In this document: in pieces, positions 10,961-23,114 of the stretch
How the letters are laid out: every line of letters starts with the position of its first letter
Numbering within the stretch: the first letter of the stretch is position 1
Notes under the pieces: generated by a model
Database searches by the model: none
What the model was told of the DNA's origin: nothing
Seen by the model: only the letters and a program-made list of their open reading frames with translations
Made by a program: the position numbers and the translations under genes
NCBI GenBank assembly: GCA_026874595.1
Contig: CM049316.1
Span: forward strand, 40,370,695-40,434,694
Source: Sipunculus nudus
Taxonomy: Eukaryota; Annelida; Sipuncula; Golfingiida; Sipunculidae
Reading direction: 5' to 3'
DNA length: 64,000 bases

Positions 10961-13900
10961 ACTGCGTGTGTGCATTTTTATCTAATGCTACCTACTTAAC
11001 AAAGACCTTATCACACATAAACATGAAATGCTTTTATTTCCCTTGAAACAATTCTATATAAATAAATTTTAAAGGGCCATATCTGCTTATACAGACGGCA
11101 TCCGTGTATTAGAAAATCCAAATGCATTGTGGGGAAATTATTTCTTTACCCACAATCCATAAACAACAGAGCGTAGAGGGCTACCTCTTACAAATCTTTT
11201 TGGCCAGGAAGTGAGCCTCAAGTGGCGTAAATTAATATTCAAAGGGGGGGGGGGTTAACTCGCAGGAGTGGGAGTATGATCAGAGATTGGGACAACTTTT
11301 TATAAACATATATGTGTGTGTGTGTGTACACCTTTTCTAGTCTTTGTGACACATTTCAAATAAATTAAATTTATAAAGTTTTATTTAAAAAAAAAGGTAT
11401 TATGTTTCGAGTATATGTTAATTCTAAACCAGGTTTAGATATATAATATTTCATATTAAAGCCAGATATAAAACGAGAGTTTTTAATTCTAATTATTGTT
11501 AATATATTTTATTTCCAATATATAAATATTATTCTCTGAATAATAAGTGGGATGATTACATTGACCATCCCCTTTGCTAAAATGTGGGGTGGGGGGATAT
11601 ATACCCCCAGCCCCCCTGTATTGACGCCCCTGGTTTAGCTATACTACCAGATTGTTTTTCAAAGGATAATATTTCATGTTATTTTTTTTTCTTTATACCA
11701 CCCCATTCATGATAAATATTAAAAGTGTTACAATTGTGCTCCAATTTCAAGTTTGAACTTCCCAATTCTAAAGCATAGGAATTGTGTCGTGCAACATTGC
11801 GCCACCTGGGGGAAACATAAAGAAGCGTAAATATTATACAGATCAAACTGTACACTTTCTATGAAAACACATGGAGATTTCTTGAAAAATATTTTGACTA
11901 AACAGTTTTAATTTATGAGGAGCTGAACCTTGTTGTTTCGAACCCTGTTGTTAATTCGAAAAATATAGATTCCAGTGGCCTGATTTCGTTTCCCCATCCT
12001 CAGAGACCAGTCAGGACCTGTTAGCATACCTAGTTTGAACTTTCTGGTTGCCACGAAAATGAGTTGTGTGCTGCTGAAAGATGGACCAATTACTGGTATA
12101 TGTCATTCTAAGAAATACAAATAAAATACGTAAACAATATAGAAATTATAAGTGAAACCACCAATGACGGAGTGAATTTAATGACATCCCTGGGTTCTAC
12201 GGACATGCTTTGTGCCTACGCTGGCCTAATGCCGCCATCATGCCAGTATGATTATCGAGTGGACTTTTTTTGGCGAAACCAAACCCTCTCCGGGAGATGG
12301 TTTCGAAATTTTGCCAAAACCAGCATTGCTTTCGAAATTATTAACTGAATGGTTTCTTGGAACCGAAACAAGTTTCGGATTACCGAGTTGGCCCTGAGAC
12401 ACGTGTTTGGACACCACAGAAGCAAAAACTCCGGTCAGTAAAAATTCATACAAAATACCAGATTTCCCTTGAACAGTTAGATGAATTGTTAAGACATACA
12501 GGATGCTTACAAGACCTTAAATTGTTACAGAAGACTAGTGGAGCCATTCTGCATTTTATTTCCATTTGTTTGCATTTGTACGTGTATTCTTACAACCATT
12601 GGTCAAACCTTCACCAGGCCACATACAATGTCCGTTGAACCCAAGGAGGTTAAACTTCACGTGCGTCCATGTCGTCAAAAGATTCTGTAATTGACGAGCT
12701 TTATTCTTTGAGTTATGGAACAGAGTTAAGCACGCATGACTTTAAGAGTTCATAATAAAAATACATGCGAATTGACGGACTTCTCAGGAATGGTTGAACT
12801 GGTATTAGCTTTAGCATACGTAATGTGCTTTGTTGACAGATAAACAGAGAGGAAGGACAAAGATTCATACATCAGCTCAGATAAGTTTCCGTTACCTGAG
12901 CTTAACCAAATACCAGAGATGTAAAACAAGAAGTCTCCAGTAAATACCATGCCATTCATATAAGGATGTGTGGAATGTGGGAAAGAAAAATAATATCTGG
13001 GTTACTGAACTCGTACAGTGAAATTCTGTTTAAAAAACATGAAAACGTGGTCGTCACTCAGTTCCCAAAAGTACAATTCGTGGAAATAAATTATAAAAGC
13101 TTAATTTCATAAGTGTAACACAAATTTTGCAATTTCACTCAGTTATCAATTTAGACTTTTGGAAATGATAAATACAAATTGCTAATGAAGTATTGTAGTA
13201 GAATGTCAACGTCCAACGTGATGGCGCCTTTAAGAGATCGACGCTAGGTATTTAACAAAAAGAGTAATAGAATAAAATTATGCTTTTTTTCAATGCCCAG
13301 GGCCCTTTAATGCTGTCCCGTGTCGAGAATTAGAAGATTGGTCTAGGAACATGGAAAACAAAAATCGATTCCTACAATAATTCTCCAAGGTTTTTGCCAT
13401 AGACAACAATGTTTATACCAGAAGTCAAGGATCTGCACCGACTTCCCTCGCCCTTATAATCAGAAGCGAAAACCAGACTCAACAACAGCAATCACATGCA
13501 GAAGAGTTTTAAGCCCCGGGAAATTCCTTGAAATCTCATGGATAAGATGAAAGGGAAACTGATTCGAAGCCTCTGAATATTTCTCTTGTTTGATTAGGCC
13601 GGGCACCACAACAACTTGTTTGAACCTTGGCCTGTGCTTTTTCTACGGTCTACAGAGAGTCCGAAGGCGGAGTCAGGTTTTTGGGAAGGGAGGACCATTA
13701 ACCGTTTACATCCAGGGACTGACTGTTTAAGACAGTTCAATGGTTTTATATGATGGGTGGTCAATTATATAACACAGAAAAGACAATATCTCCCAGAAAC
13801 GCGGTTCGTGCCTGAATTTTGAAGATTTGATGAACAAATCGAAAGCAGTCAGGGACCATAAATACCTCCGCCAGGATGCTGATCAAACTGGTGTATGCAC

Positions 13901-14399
13901 TGTAGGAGTTGAAAACATAAATACAAGCCCAATGAAACATATTTTCATCATTTGAATTGTTGCATCGAGGGGGGGGGGGGGGGGGGTTTCGGTCCGAGAA
14001 GCAAAGGCGACCCCTGGTACAAATTTGACTAAAAAACAAACATGTTGGGTATTACAAATCAATATAAAATAGGATTTTTTTTTTCAATACACACGTTCCT
14101 CTAACACGAAAAAAAATCCATCAAAACCCGTTTAATCAAAACCGAGTAACCATTCAGCCGAGGACAAACGCATATTACGTCACCAAGAATATTGTTGGAA
14201 ATATAGAACCCAAGAAGGATGGGTTCATCGTCTGGTATGATTGTCAGCAGAATTTTTTTTTTCTGTAAAATTTTCAATCAACTTAGGACTCAGGGATGAG
14301 TTCGAATCAAGCTACCTTAGTTTGATAAATTTAATAAAAGTTACGGTTTTCATTTTTATACTGTCTTATCTAAATCTTAATCTTAATACTTATATCTGC

Positions 14400-14640
14400 A
14401 GATTTCCGTTTCGGGTTGGGACAACGTGATGGGCGATAGCACTCCCTTCTATCATTATTATTCTGCACCTAGTGTCAGCCAGGCCCGGTGTCTTCCGCAT
14501 CTGCGGTTCGTTATGTGAGTAATCATCCCCTTTGCTTAGTCATAAGATACACTTGAATACAGATTCGAACTCACGCCCTCCAGGTTTGAGTATTGTGCTC
14601 CATTCCTAGACCACAGAAATCGGTCCTAGGTTGCCAAGTT
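14400..14640 (-). mobile_element. tRNA-like SINE, minus strand
   Basis: On the minus strand a B-box-like 'gagttcgaatc' (complement of about 14561-14571) lies about 40 bases after an A-box-like 'tggtctaggaatgg' (about 14600-14614). This is the spacing of a tRNA-type RNA polymerase III promoter. The downstream body continues to about 14400. It does not fold as an intact tRNA by eye, so it is called a SINE. Confidence 0.5.
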
Positions 14641-16919
14641 TACTAAAAAACATAATGAGCACTATTGAATCCAACCTGATGACCTCTGATCTTGAAAAAC
14701 ATATAGTCTGTCCTAATTTTAACTTCATTCAATCTTGATTTCCAAACATGAATTGTATAACCGAATGCTTTTCAACAGAGGAGGTACCACAAACATCCCA
14801 TTTCATCCATTTATCCACTGATCTTTCATACAGGGCATTCTGTACACGTGGCCTTTCAGGAACGTAAACATGTTTATCCGTGGAACATACAGCGGCGTCT
14901 GATGGAATTGGACAAGGTGACCTTGATGTACGAGGTCAATGGGTGCTGTACTAGGTAACACTCGCTGATTCAAGTCCATCAGTCAGTGTTTTGTAACTTC
15001 AGTAGTGGTCTCTGTAGGGTCATCAAAATGCAAGTAGCGTGTCAGTACTTATAGTTTCATTGCTTCTGTCTTAATCACGTGGGCTGAGTCACCGTCTGTT
15101 GGCAGGTGATAAGGGGTACTCATGTGACTGTTTACTTGACCAGTCATCAGTTAACCGAGGCGGGGAACCAATCTACAATCACAGCCATTTCCGGTCTGGT
15201 CATCACTGAATCCTGTGTGTCAGTAGAATTTTCCGGTTACCTCATATAACCGATGAGTCCGCAAACAACCTTAACAAAGTTGGATGAAAAGCAACAACAT
15301 AACACAAATCCTCATTTTTTTCATGTAACTCGAGTGATAAACAAACGTCTAGGACGTTTTCGACAAACAGTATTCGGGAGAAGAACAATATATATACATA
15401 ATCATCAAAATCAGTGCTAGACTTTGTACACTGAAAGTGTTTCATTTACCCAAGACTGCACCATAACAGCCTAAATTTTCCAAAGACAAAATTTCTATAC
15501 CACCCCCTCCTATCCCCCCCACCCCATGATCTCGATATATGACAATCCCCCCCCCCCCCCCTTTCTCGTCTCTCAATCCATGATTATTTTGAATTTTGCA
15601 GCCTCTTTTGTACACAAGCCTATCAAAGGTAAATAAGCATAAATAAAAACAGAAAAGGGAGAAAAAAGTGAAGCAGTTTAGAAAGAAATAGTAGCTTAGT
15701 ATCTAAAAAATTCATAAACATGTAAGGTCCATGCCTTTGCATGAAGATTTACATGAATTACAAGATTCATATTTAATCTTTTACGTTAGCTTGTGGATGC
15801 TTATAGGAAAAATGAGAAGTGCCCTATTCTTGTTCGTACTCGACTCAGTAACAGTACAATCGTATCATATCTAAGAGCTCTTTTACCTATAAAATGAGAT
15901 GTTATTTTGTTAATTTTAGTAAAAAGAAAAGCCATGTAGCTCTTTTGAAAAGACTAATTTGGCAGGTGAGGCATATATTGACTAAAAATAACTAAACGGA
16001 CCGCCTTAACATGTCTTTTTGCGTTTTGAGCTGGACTGACCGATTCTATACGTACGACCGTCTGACATCCTGCACCCTTATTTCCACTACTTTGGGAAAA
16101 ATCAATTATGATTTCCCTAAAGCATACTAACCCCTTCATCTTCCTACTTCCCCTTCAATCAACTTTATCATTTTGATTTTAAGCTTGATCTGATGTAGGA
16201 TCCCTTAGAAAAACTTATTTCTTGTAAAGAATGAAAATTTATTTTTTTATTGAATCACAATTTTGAATTATGATTTAAAAAAAAGGTTTTGAGATATTGC
16301 TGAGTACCTTAGCATTGGCCGAATAAAAGTTTTTTTTAGAATACGGCATTTCTAGATTTTAAAGTGGATTCTTGTTTCTGGATAATCAGAATATGGCACT
16401 TTTAGATTAAATTTTTTATGATAATATATAAAATGTAAAAATTAAATGAATGTAAATTATATATATACATATACCATCAGATGGTTCACTGTTTATGGTT
16501 AAAAAATGACCTTTATAGGGTCTAATATGAATTCAAAACAACCATTCGGTTGATTTTACATGAAGTTTTTTTCCCAGGGATTATTCCTTGACATCACCTC
16601 TACTATGTAGATAATGCTTTTGTGGTCATCAAGTTGGGTAGCTTACCAATGTACCATGAAATTTGATGCTGGTCTTTTACGATATCCTGGCAATGCTAAA
16701 TATTCGATCTAAAAATAACAAATATATGTTTCGGCCGGAACAAGGTCTTGAACACTATAATATAAATCGTTGACCCCAGTTGTGATTGCCATTAAACAAT
16801 TAACCTAAAACTGAATTGCATTGTCCAAAGGCATAGGTCTATACATTCAGTGAATGAAACATTGCGTCCAAACCCGAAGCAGATCTCTCTGGCATATATG
16901 GCAGACCTAAACTAAAACA

Positions 16920-19530
16920 AATCTTAAATTACAAAATTTGAAACCCGTGCCACAACCCACGTAAATCTCACATTACCAAATTTGAAACACTTGCCAACAC
17001 CGAAGCAGGTCTCAAATTACAAAATCTGAAAAATCAAAACAACCCATGCAAGTCTCAAATTAAAAAAATCTGAAACACGTGCCACAACCCACGCAAGTCT
17101 TAAATTACAAAATCTGTAACACTTGCCACAACCAACGCAAGTCTCAAATTACAAAATTTGAAACGCGTGCCACAACCGAAGCAGGTCTCAATTACAAAAT
17201 CTAAAACACGTGCCACAACCCATGCAAGTCTCAAATTACAAAATCTTAAACACGTGCAACAACTCACGCAAGTCTTAAAATACAACTTCTGAAACACGTG
17301 CCGTAACCAACGCAAGTCTCAAATTACAAAATATGAAACACGTGCCACAACCCACGAAATTCTCAAATAACAAAATCTATAACCCATGTCATAACCCACG
17401 CAGGTCTCAAATTACAAAATCTGAAAAATCAAAACAACCCATGCAAGTCTCAAATTAAAAAAATCTGAAACACGTGCCACAACCCACGCAAGTCTTAAAT
17501 TACAAAATCTGTAACACTTGCCACAACCAACGCAAGTCTCAAATTACAAAATTTGAAACGCGTGCCACAACCGAAGCAGGTCTCAATTACAAAATCTAAA
17601 ACACGTGCCACAACCCATGCAAGTCTCAAATTACAAAATCTTAAACACGTGCAACAACTCACGCAAGTCTTAAAATACAACTTCTGAAACACGTGCCGTA
17701 ACCAACGCAAGTCTCAAATTACAAAATTTGAAACCCGTGCCACAACCCACGTAAATCTCACATTACAAAATTTGAAACACTTGCCAACACCGAAGCAGGT
17801 CTCAAATTACAAAATCTGAAAAATCAAAACAACCCATGCAAGTCTCAAATTAAAAAAATCTGAAACACGTGCCACAACCCACGCAAGTCTTAAATTACAA
17901 AATCTGTAACACTTGCCACAACCAACGCAAGTCTCAAATTACAAAATTTGAAACGCGTGCCACAACCGAAGCAGGTCTCAATTACAAAATCTAAAACACG
18001 TGCCACAACCCATGCAAGTCTCAAATTACAAAATCTTAAACACGTGCAACAACTCACGCAAGTCTTAAAATACAACTTCTGAAACACGTGCCGTAACCAA
18101 CGCAAGTCTCAAATTACAAAATATGAAACACGTGCCACAACCCACGAAATTCTCAAATAACAAAATTTATAACCCATGTCATAACCCACGCAGGTCTCAA
18201 ATTACAAAATATGAAACACTTGCCGCAACCGACGCAAGTCTCAAATTACAAATCTGAAACACGTGCCACAACCCACACAAATCGCAAATTACAAAATTTA
18301 AACACTTGTCACAACCGAAGCAGGTCTCAAATTACAAAATCTGAAACACTTGCAACAACCCATGAAAGTATCAAATTAAAAATTTGAAACACTTGCCATA
18401 ACCGAAGCAGGTCTCAAATTACAAAATCTGAAACACGTGCCACAATCCTTTCAGGTCTCAAATTACAAAATCTGAAAACACGTGCCACAACCAACGCAAG
18501 TCTTAAATTACAAAATCTGAAAAAACGTGCCACAACTCACGCAAGTCTCAGTTTACAAAATTTGAAAACTTGTCATAACCAAAGCAGTTCTCAAATTCCA
18601 AAATCTGAAACATGTGCCACAACCCAATCAGTTCTTAAAATACATTATCTGAAACACGTGCCGCAACCAACGCAAGTCTTAAAATACAACATCTGAAACA
18701 CGTGCCGCAACCAACGCAAATCTCAAATTCCAAATTTAAAACACTTGCCACAACCGAAGCAGGTCTCAAATTACAAAATCTGAAACACGTGCCACAACTC
18801 ACGCAAGTCTCAATTTACAAAATTTGAAACACGTGCCACAACCCATGCAAGTCTCAAATTCCAAAATCTGAAACATGTGCCACAACCCAATCAGGTCTTA
18901 AAATACATTACCTGAAACACGTGCCGCAACCAACGCAAGTCTTAAAATACAGCATCTGAAACACGTGCCGCAACCAACGCAAGTCTCAAATTACAAAATT
19001 TGAAACCCGTGCCACAACCCACGTAAATCTCACATTACAAAATTTGAAACACTTGCCAACACCGAAGCAGGTCTCAAATTACAAAATCTGAAAAATCAAA
19101 ACAACCCATGCAAGTCTCAAATTAAAAAAATCTGAAACACGTGCCACAACCCACGCAAGTCTTAAATTACAAAATCTGAAACACTTGCCACAACCAACGC
19201 AAGTCTCAAATTACAAAATTTGAAACGCGTGCCACAACCGAAGCAGGTCTCAATTACAAAATCTAAAACACGTGCCATAACCCATGCAAGTCTCAAATTA
19301 CAAAATCTTAAACACGTGCAACAACTCACGCAAGTCTTAAAATACAAACCTGAAACACGTGCCGTAACCAACGCAAGTCTCAAATTACAAAATATGAAAC
19401 ACGTGCCACAACCCACGAAAATCTCAGATTACAAATTCTATAACACATGCCACAACCCAAGCAGGTCTTAAATTAAGACATATGAAACTCATGCCACAAC
19501 CCACGCAGATCTTCAATTACAAAATTTGAA
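16920..19530. repeat. 44-bp satellite with 395-bp higher-order repeat, CACGTG-rich
   Basis: The monomer reads roughly 'gcaagtctcaaattacaaaa', 'tctgaaacacgtgccacaac', then 'ccac', with variants. A block of nine monomers recurs at exactly 395 bp: segments starting near 17020, 17415 and 17810 are nearly identical, and a diverged fourth copy starts near 19084. About 28 monomers carry the palindrome CACGTG. Others have CACTTG, CCCGTG or CGCGTG instead. Minus-strand Cys-rich open frames here are by-products. Confidence 0.95.
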
Positions 19531-22500
19531 AACAAAATCGTGTCATGAGCCCTTAAATTAATCAGTCTTTAACGTTTGTCATAATAATACAAGTCTCATA
19601 GCACAACAACTAAATCACCAGAAAACGGTATCATCATATATTATCCAGGCGTGTTTTAGTCGAGTTCACACTATATCAGAACCTGAGTGCGAGTCCAGGC
19701 CAGTAGAGTCTCGTCAGAGTACAAGTTCGGGTGTAAGTGCACCTCCGAGTCAGAGTTATTAAAACCGAGTGAAAGTGCGAGTCCACTACAGTTCTTATTT
19801 CATGAAAAAAAAGTATTTAAGCTTTTGCCGTTATGTTTTCAATTTTATGTTATATCATGCAAACAATATTTAAATCTTAATCACGATAACTTATCGTGAT
19901 AGCGATACAGAATATATTTTTTTTGTATAACGAAAGAATAAATTGTTTATTTTTTGTTGAATGGTTCATAAAATAGTTGCAAATATGAATGTTGACAGTG
20001 AGCGAACATCTGAATGTATAAAGCAGATTTTTAAAATACTGGACTCAATTTATAACTCTTGTTGATTTCTAGAGTCAGTGCCACCAATCCAAAACTCCGA
20101 GTCCTACAGGACCGGTGCTATCCAGAATACCCGCGGTTCTATATTAAAACATAGATAGTCATAGACTACAGACCCTCCCACTACTGCCATCTTACAACTG
20201 AAAAGTGAACTACAAATGAATATTTTTACACTGTAAACTCTGGAATCTGGATTAGGGAGAATCGTGGTGTTGTTGAGGCTTGCATTAACTTTGTGTGAAC
20301 TTTTCTAGTTGAGATGTGTCATATTTTTAAGTAGCTGGTCTTGGCATAGGTACATATACACCCGTAATACTTATATACGGAAATACTAATATTCATACAG
20401 ACAGACGAACCGACAGAAAGACAGATCAGATTAGGATATTCTGGTATTCACCTTAAGGGGACAACCGGGCCGCTAGATGTTCACGTAAAAACAATCTGAA
20501 ACAATAAAGGGGTCTTATAAATATATCAAACATTCTCCTAGTAAACAAACTGAAAAAAAACCTGGCCAAAGCATCGCAATTCTACGGTGGCTCATAGAGG
20601 ACACACAGAAAAATGTTTGTTTTACCTCGTTCCAACGTGATAATTATCTCATCACATAGGGACGAGATAATAACTTTCTGTGTGTCCTATACAGGCCACC
20701 GTACAAGTTTAATATAAAACAGACAAAACATTATCTTCGACCATGAAACTCCTGCAGGAAAAAACTAAAGCTGTAACGAGAACAAAAGACAGTACCAGTA
20801 TCTAAGATTTGTTATTACTATCCACGGAAAATGGATTTGAATCTATCTGTAACTGCACATCCTATTTTTCGAGGACTATTGGTTTGTCCGAATGAGGACG
20901 AAGCCTGCTGTAATGTTACTATTGGTGCTCTTGGTGCTCAGGAATCAAAGAAAATGGACTTTATTTTGTTTTGCCTTTCATACGTAATATCACGAATTCA
21001 TGCACATATGTTTGCACCTTCATCTTGAAACATAAACGTACAAGGTGTACGTTTTTGGTTTTAATATAAAAAAAACATAAAATAACAAACAATGCCCGCT
21101 GTCTCTATATTTATTTAACCGCTTTGTCTTTAGAAAAAATCATTTTTTTTTATTTGTTGTGGCCTTAAATAATAGGTGCGATATATGACTTTCAATAAAC
21201 AATGGTAGTTAAAATTCATTTATTTGAAATTTGTTGCATTTCAACGGCTTACACAGTTACTGGCCTGCGCAATGGTGGCAAAATGCCGGCTGTTCGAAGA
21301 AACCCTGGCGTGTTTAACAATGTGCTTACATAATCAAATTCTCAATTAGGCTAAACACAGAAATAAATCAATATGAAGATTTTTTTTCTGCAGTTTGAAC
21401 TCTTGGGGACAGGTACAACAACAACAGCTTAAACTTCATGTAACGGTAGAACATTATAGAATCCTGTTAGTAATGAATTCTATGGATTCTGCGAAAATAT
21501 AAAAAGGGATGTCATATTTAATCACTCTGTTATGCATTTATTTAAAACAAATGAATTTCCACGGTTTTATATAGTTCGGGAATACTGTGTTGCGTCAGTC
21601 TGAGTTATTTTAGACTAGGTTTGGCATTTCCTTCTGTGTGAGAGCCATTTTTTTCAGGGTAAAATGAATCATATCCTTGGAGAAGAGCATGAATCAGCCA
21701 AAGTTGCCAGAAGGGACCTTTCTTGGGCCAAGGACCCCGGCACTCAAAATTCCAGTTCGATCACTGCATCTATTGTCTGTGTGGATGTTGCGTGAACCTC
21801 GTTACCAGCGGCCACAATCTAATCGACCAAATTTAAATTTCTGTCCAGGACGCTAATGCCGAATTAATGAGAACGTGGGATTTTTTAAAAGAAAAGCAGA
21901 AAGGACAAATCTTATTGTTGTTGGTTCAGCGTTAAGTCAAGCAGTGTATATTATTAATAACAGTTAAATATTATGTTTCAATGAAGGTCACCAAAATGGT
22001 GCTGAGTCAAGTATCCACGTTTGGAATCGAGTATATGTTCGGGCTGTAGCCAACAAATATTTCATTTGTACTAAACAAAGGCTACAGTTATGTGTCAGCA
22101 CAATCCTAAAAATTAAAAAGTCCGGTTATTGCACTTCCATTTTAATATCTAGTTTAAGTTTGTCTTAACCGTTAAAAACGGCGGCCCTGCGTACAGATAA
22201 TACAGGCGCAATATGTTTAGCATAAATAAATTTTCAGCTATGTGCTCCTTTCGTTGACTAGAGAAAGAACCAGATAGGTTTCTTTTCTATTGATTATATT
22301 TTATTATATTTTTAAATGAGTGTAAAATTTTATTTCAAAGGCGGCAGTATGGAACTTAAAATTGTGAGAATGTTGAAAGTTTAATGAGTTTGCATGCATG
22401 CTATAATTTGTATGCTACCAAATATCTTATGGATGTCTGTAGCCTTCAGTTTCAAATTTCATAGGAATATTTATCGAGAAATTGTTATGTGATTTTTAAC

Positions 22501-23114
22501 TGAGGTGGCGCCATCTATGTCGTTCAACTCTCTCCGAGCTGAATATACTTTTGCTTTTATTTTTAGGTAAAGTCAAGAATTTTCTTTACAGAACTTAACA
22601 TGTGGTCGTTTGCAAAAATCTAACAAAATGATGTGTTTGCGCACATTATTTAGTCTTTGTTACAAAATTTCTCAAATATCTGAGAGAGCTAAAATGAATT
22701 TTCCACTTTCCTCGATAAACTAGAACACTTAATCTTTCGTAAGAAATTCTGTAGGGCAAAAGAAACTGAATATAAGTATTCAAATATTGTCTCTGAGGAA
22801 ATTTAATTCATAATTCCATGCTATTTCATCTGAACAACCATAGTTTAATAACGGTCCCTAGAATGGCAGTTACTGTCTTATTATGTGACCAGTTATCAGA
22901 TGTACGCTGTAGGTTACCCTACGTACACGGCGATCATGCCAAACATTTTTCATTTCAATGATTATTACATATTTGACAACCATCATACACAATATGGCAC
23001 AAAATGAACATAATACCAATTGGTGTCTTGTCCTGTTCTGCATTAGATATGAATAGAGCTTTTCTGTCCAGCCTTTGTTACGTAAATTATAATATATACC
23101 TTGAAAAATCCAGG
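19531..23114. other. Intergenic region without recognised gene
   Basis: It is AT-rich and mostly unique. It contains one small MITE (20583-20703) and a loose 'gagtccgagtgcgagt'-like repeated motif at 19685-19790. Open frames are short and unsupported. Confidence 0.5.
20583..20703. mobile_element. Short MITE or fold-back, 121 bp
   Basis: The left arm 'tacggtggctcatagaggac' plus 'acacagaaa' is mirrored on the right by 'tttctgtgtgtcctatacag' plus 'gccaccgta'. That is about 29 bases with few mismatches. Internal segments 'acctcgttccaacgtgataa' and 'gggacgagataataac' are also partly inverse, so the whole element can fold. It is non-coding. Confidence 0.78.

Larger units (their letters stand above)
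9994..16919. other. Intergenic region, mostly unique, no gene recognised
   Basis: It holds homopolymer G or C runs near 10530, 11245, 13970 and 15547, one dispersed repeat (10755-10960) and a tRNA-like SINE (14400-14640). At 10490-10630 'tatggtgtgtcacaa' followed by 'aactgacgaatc' occurs twice, an old short duplication. Open frames are short and do not show exon structure. Confidence 0.5.

Noticed and set aside
12750-12959. Minus-strand 69-codon frame starting MNGMVFTGDFLFYISG with a donor-like gtaacg
   Set aside because: No acceptor lies just upstream, no signal peptide or partner exon is found, and the frame reads straight through the donor. Treated as chance.
17100-18105. Three identical 71-codon minus-strand frames rich in Cys
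   Set aside because: They fall exactly on the 395-bp satellite blocks. Identity is explained by array homogenisation, and there is no start context or splice framework.
16920-19530. CRISPR-like repeat array
   Set aside because: The units are contiguous with graded variation, there are no unique spacers, and the window is clearly eukaryotic.
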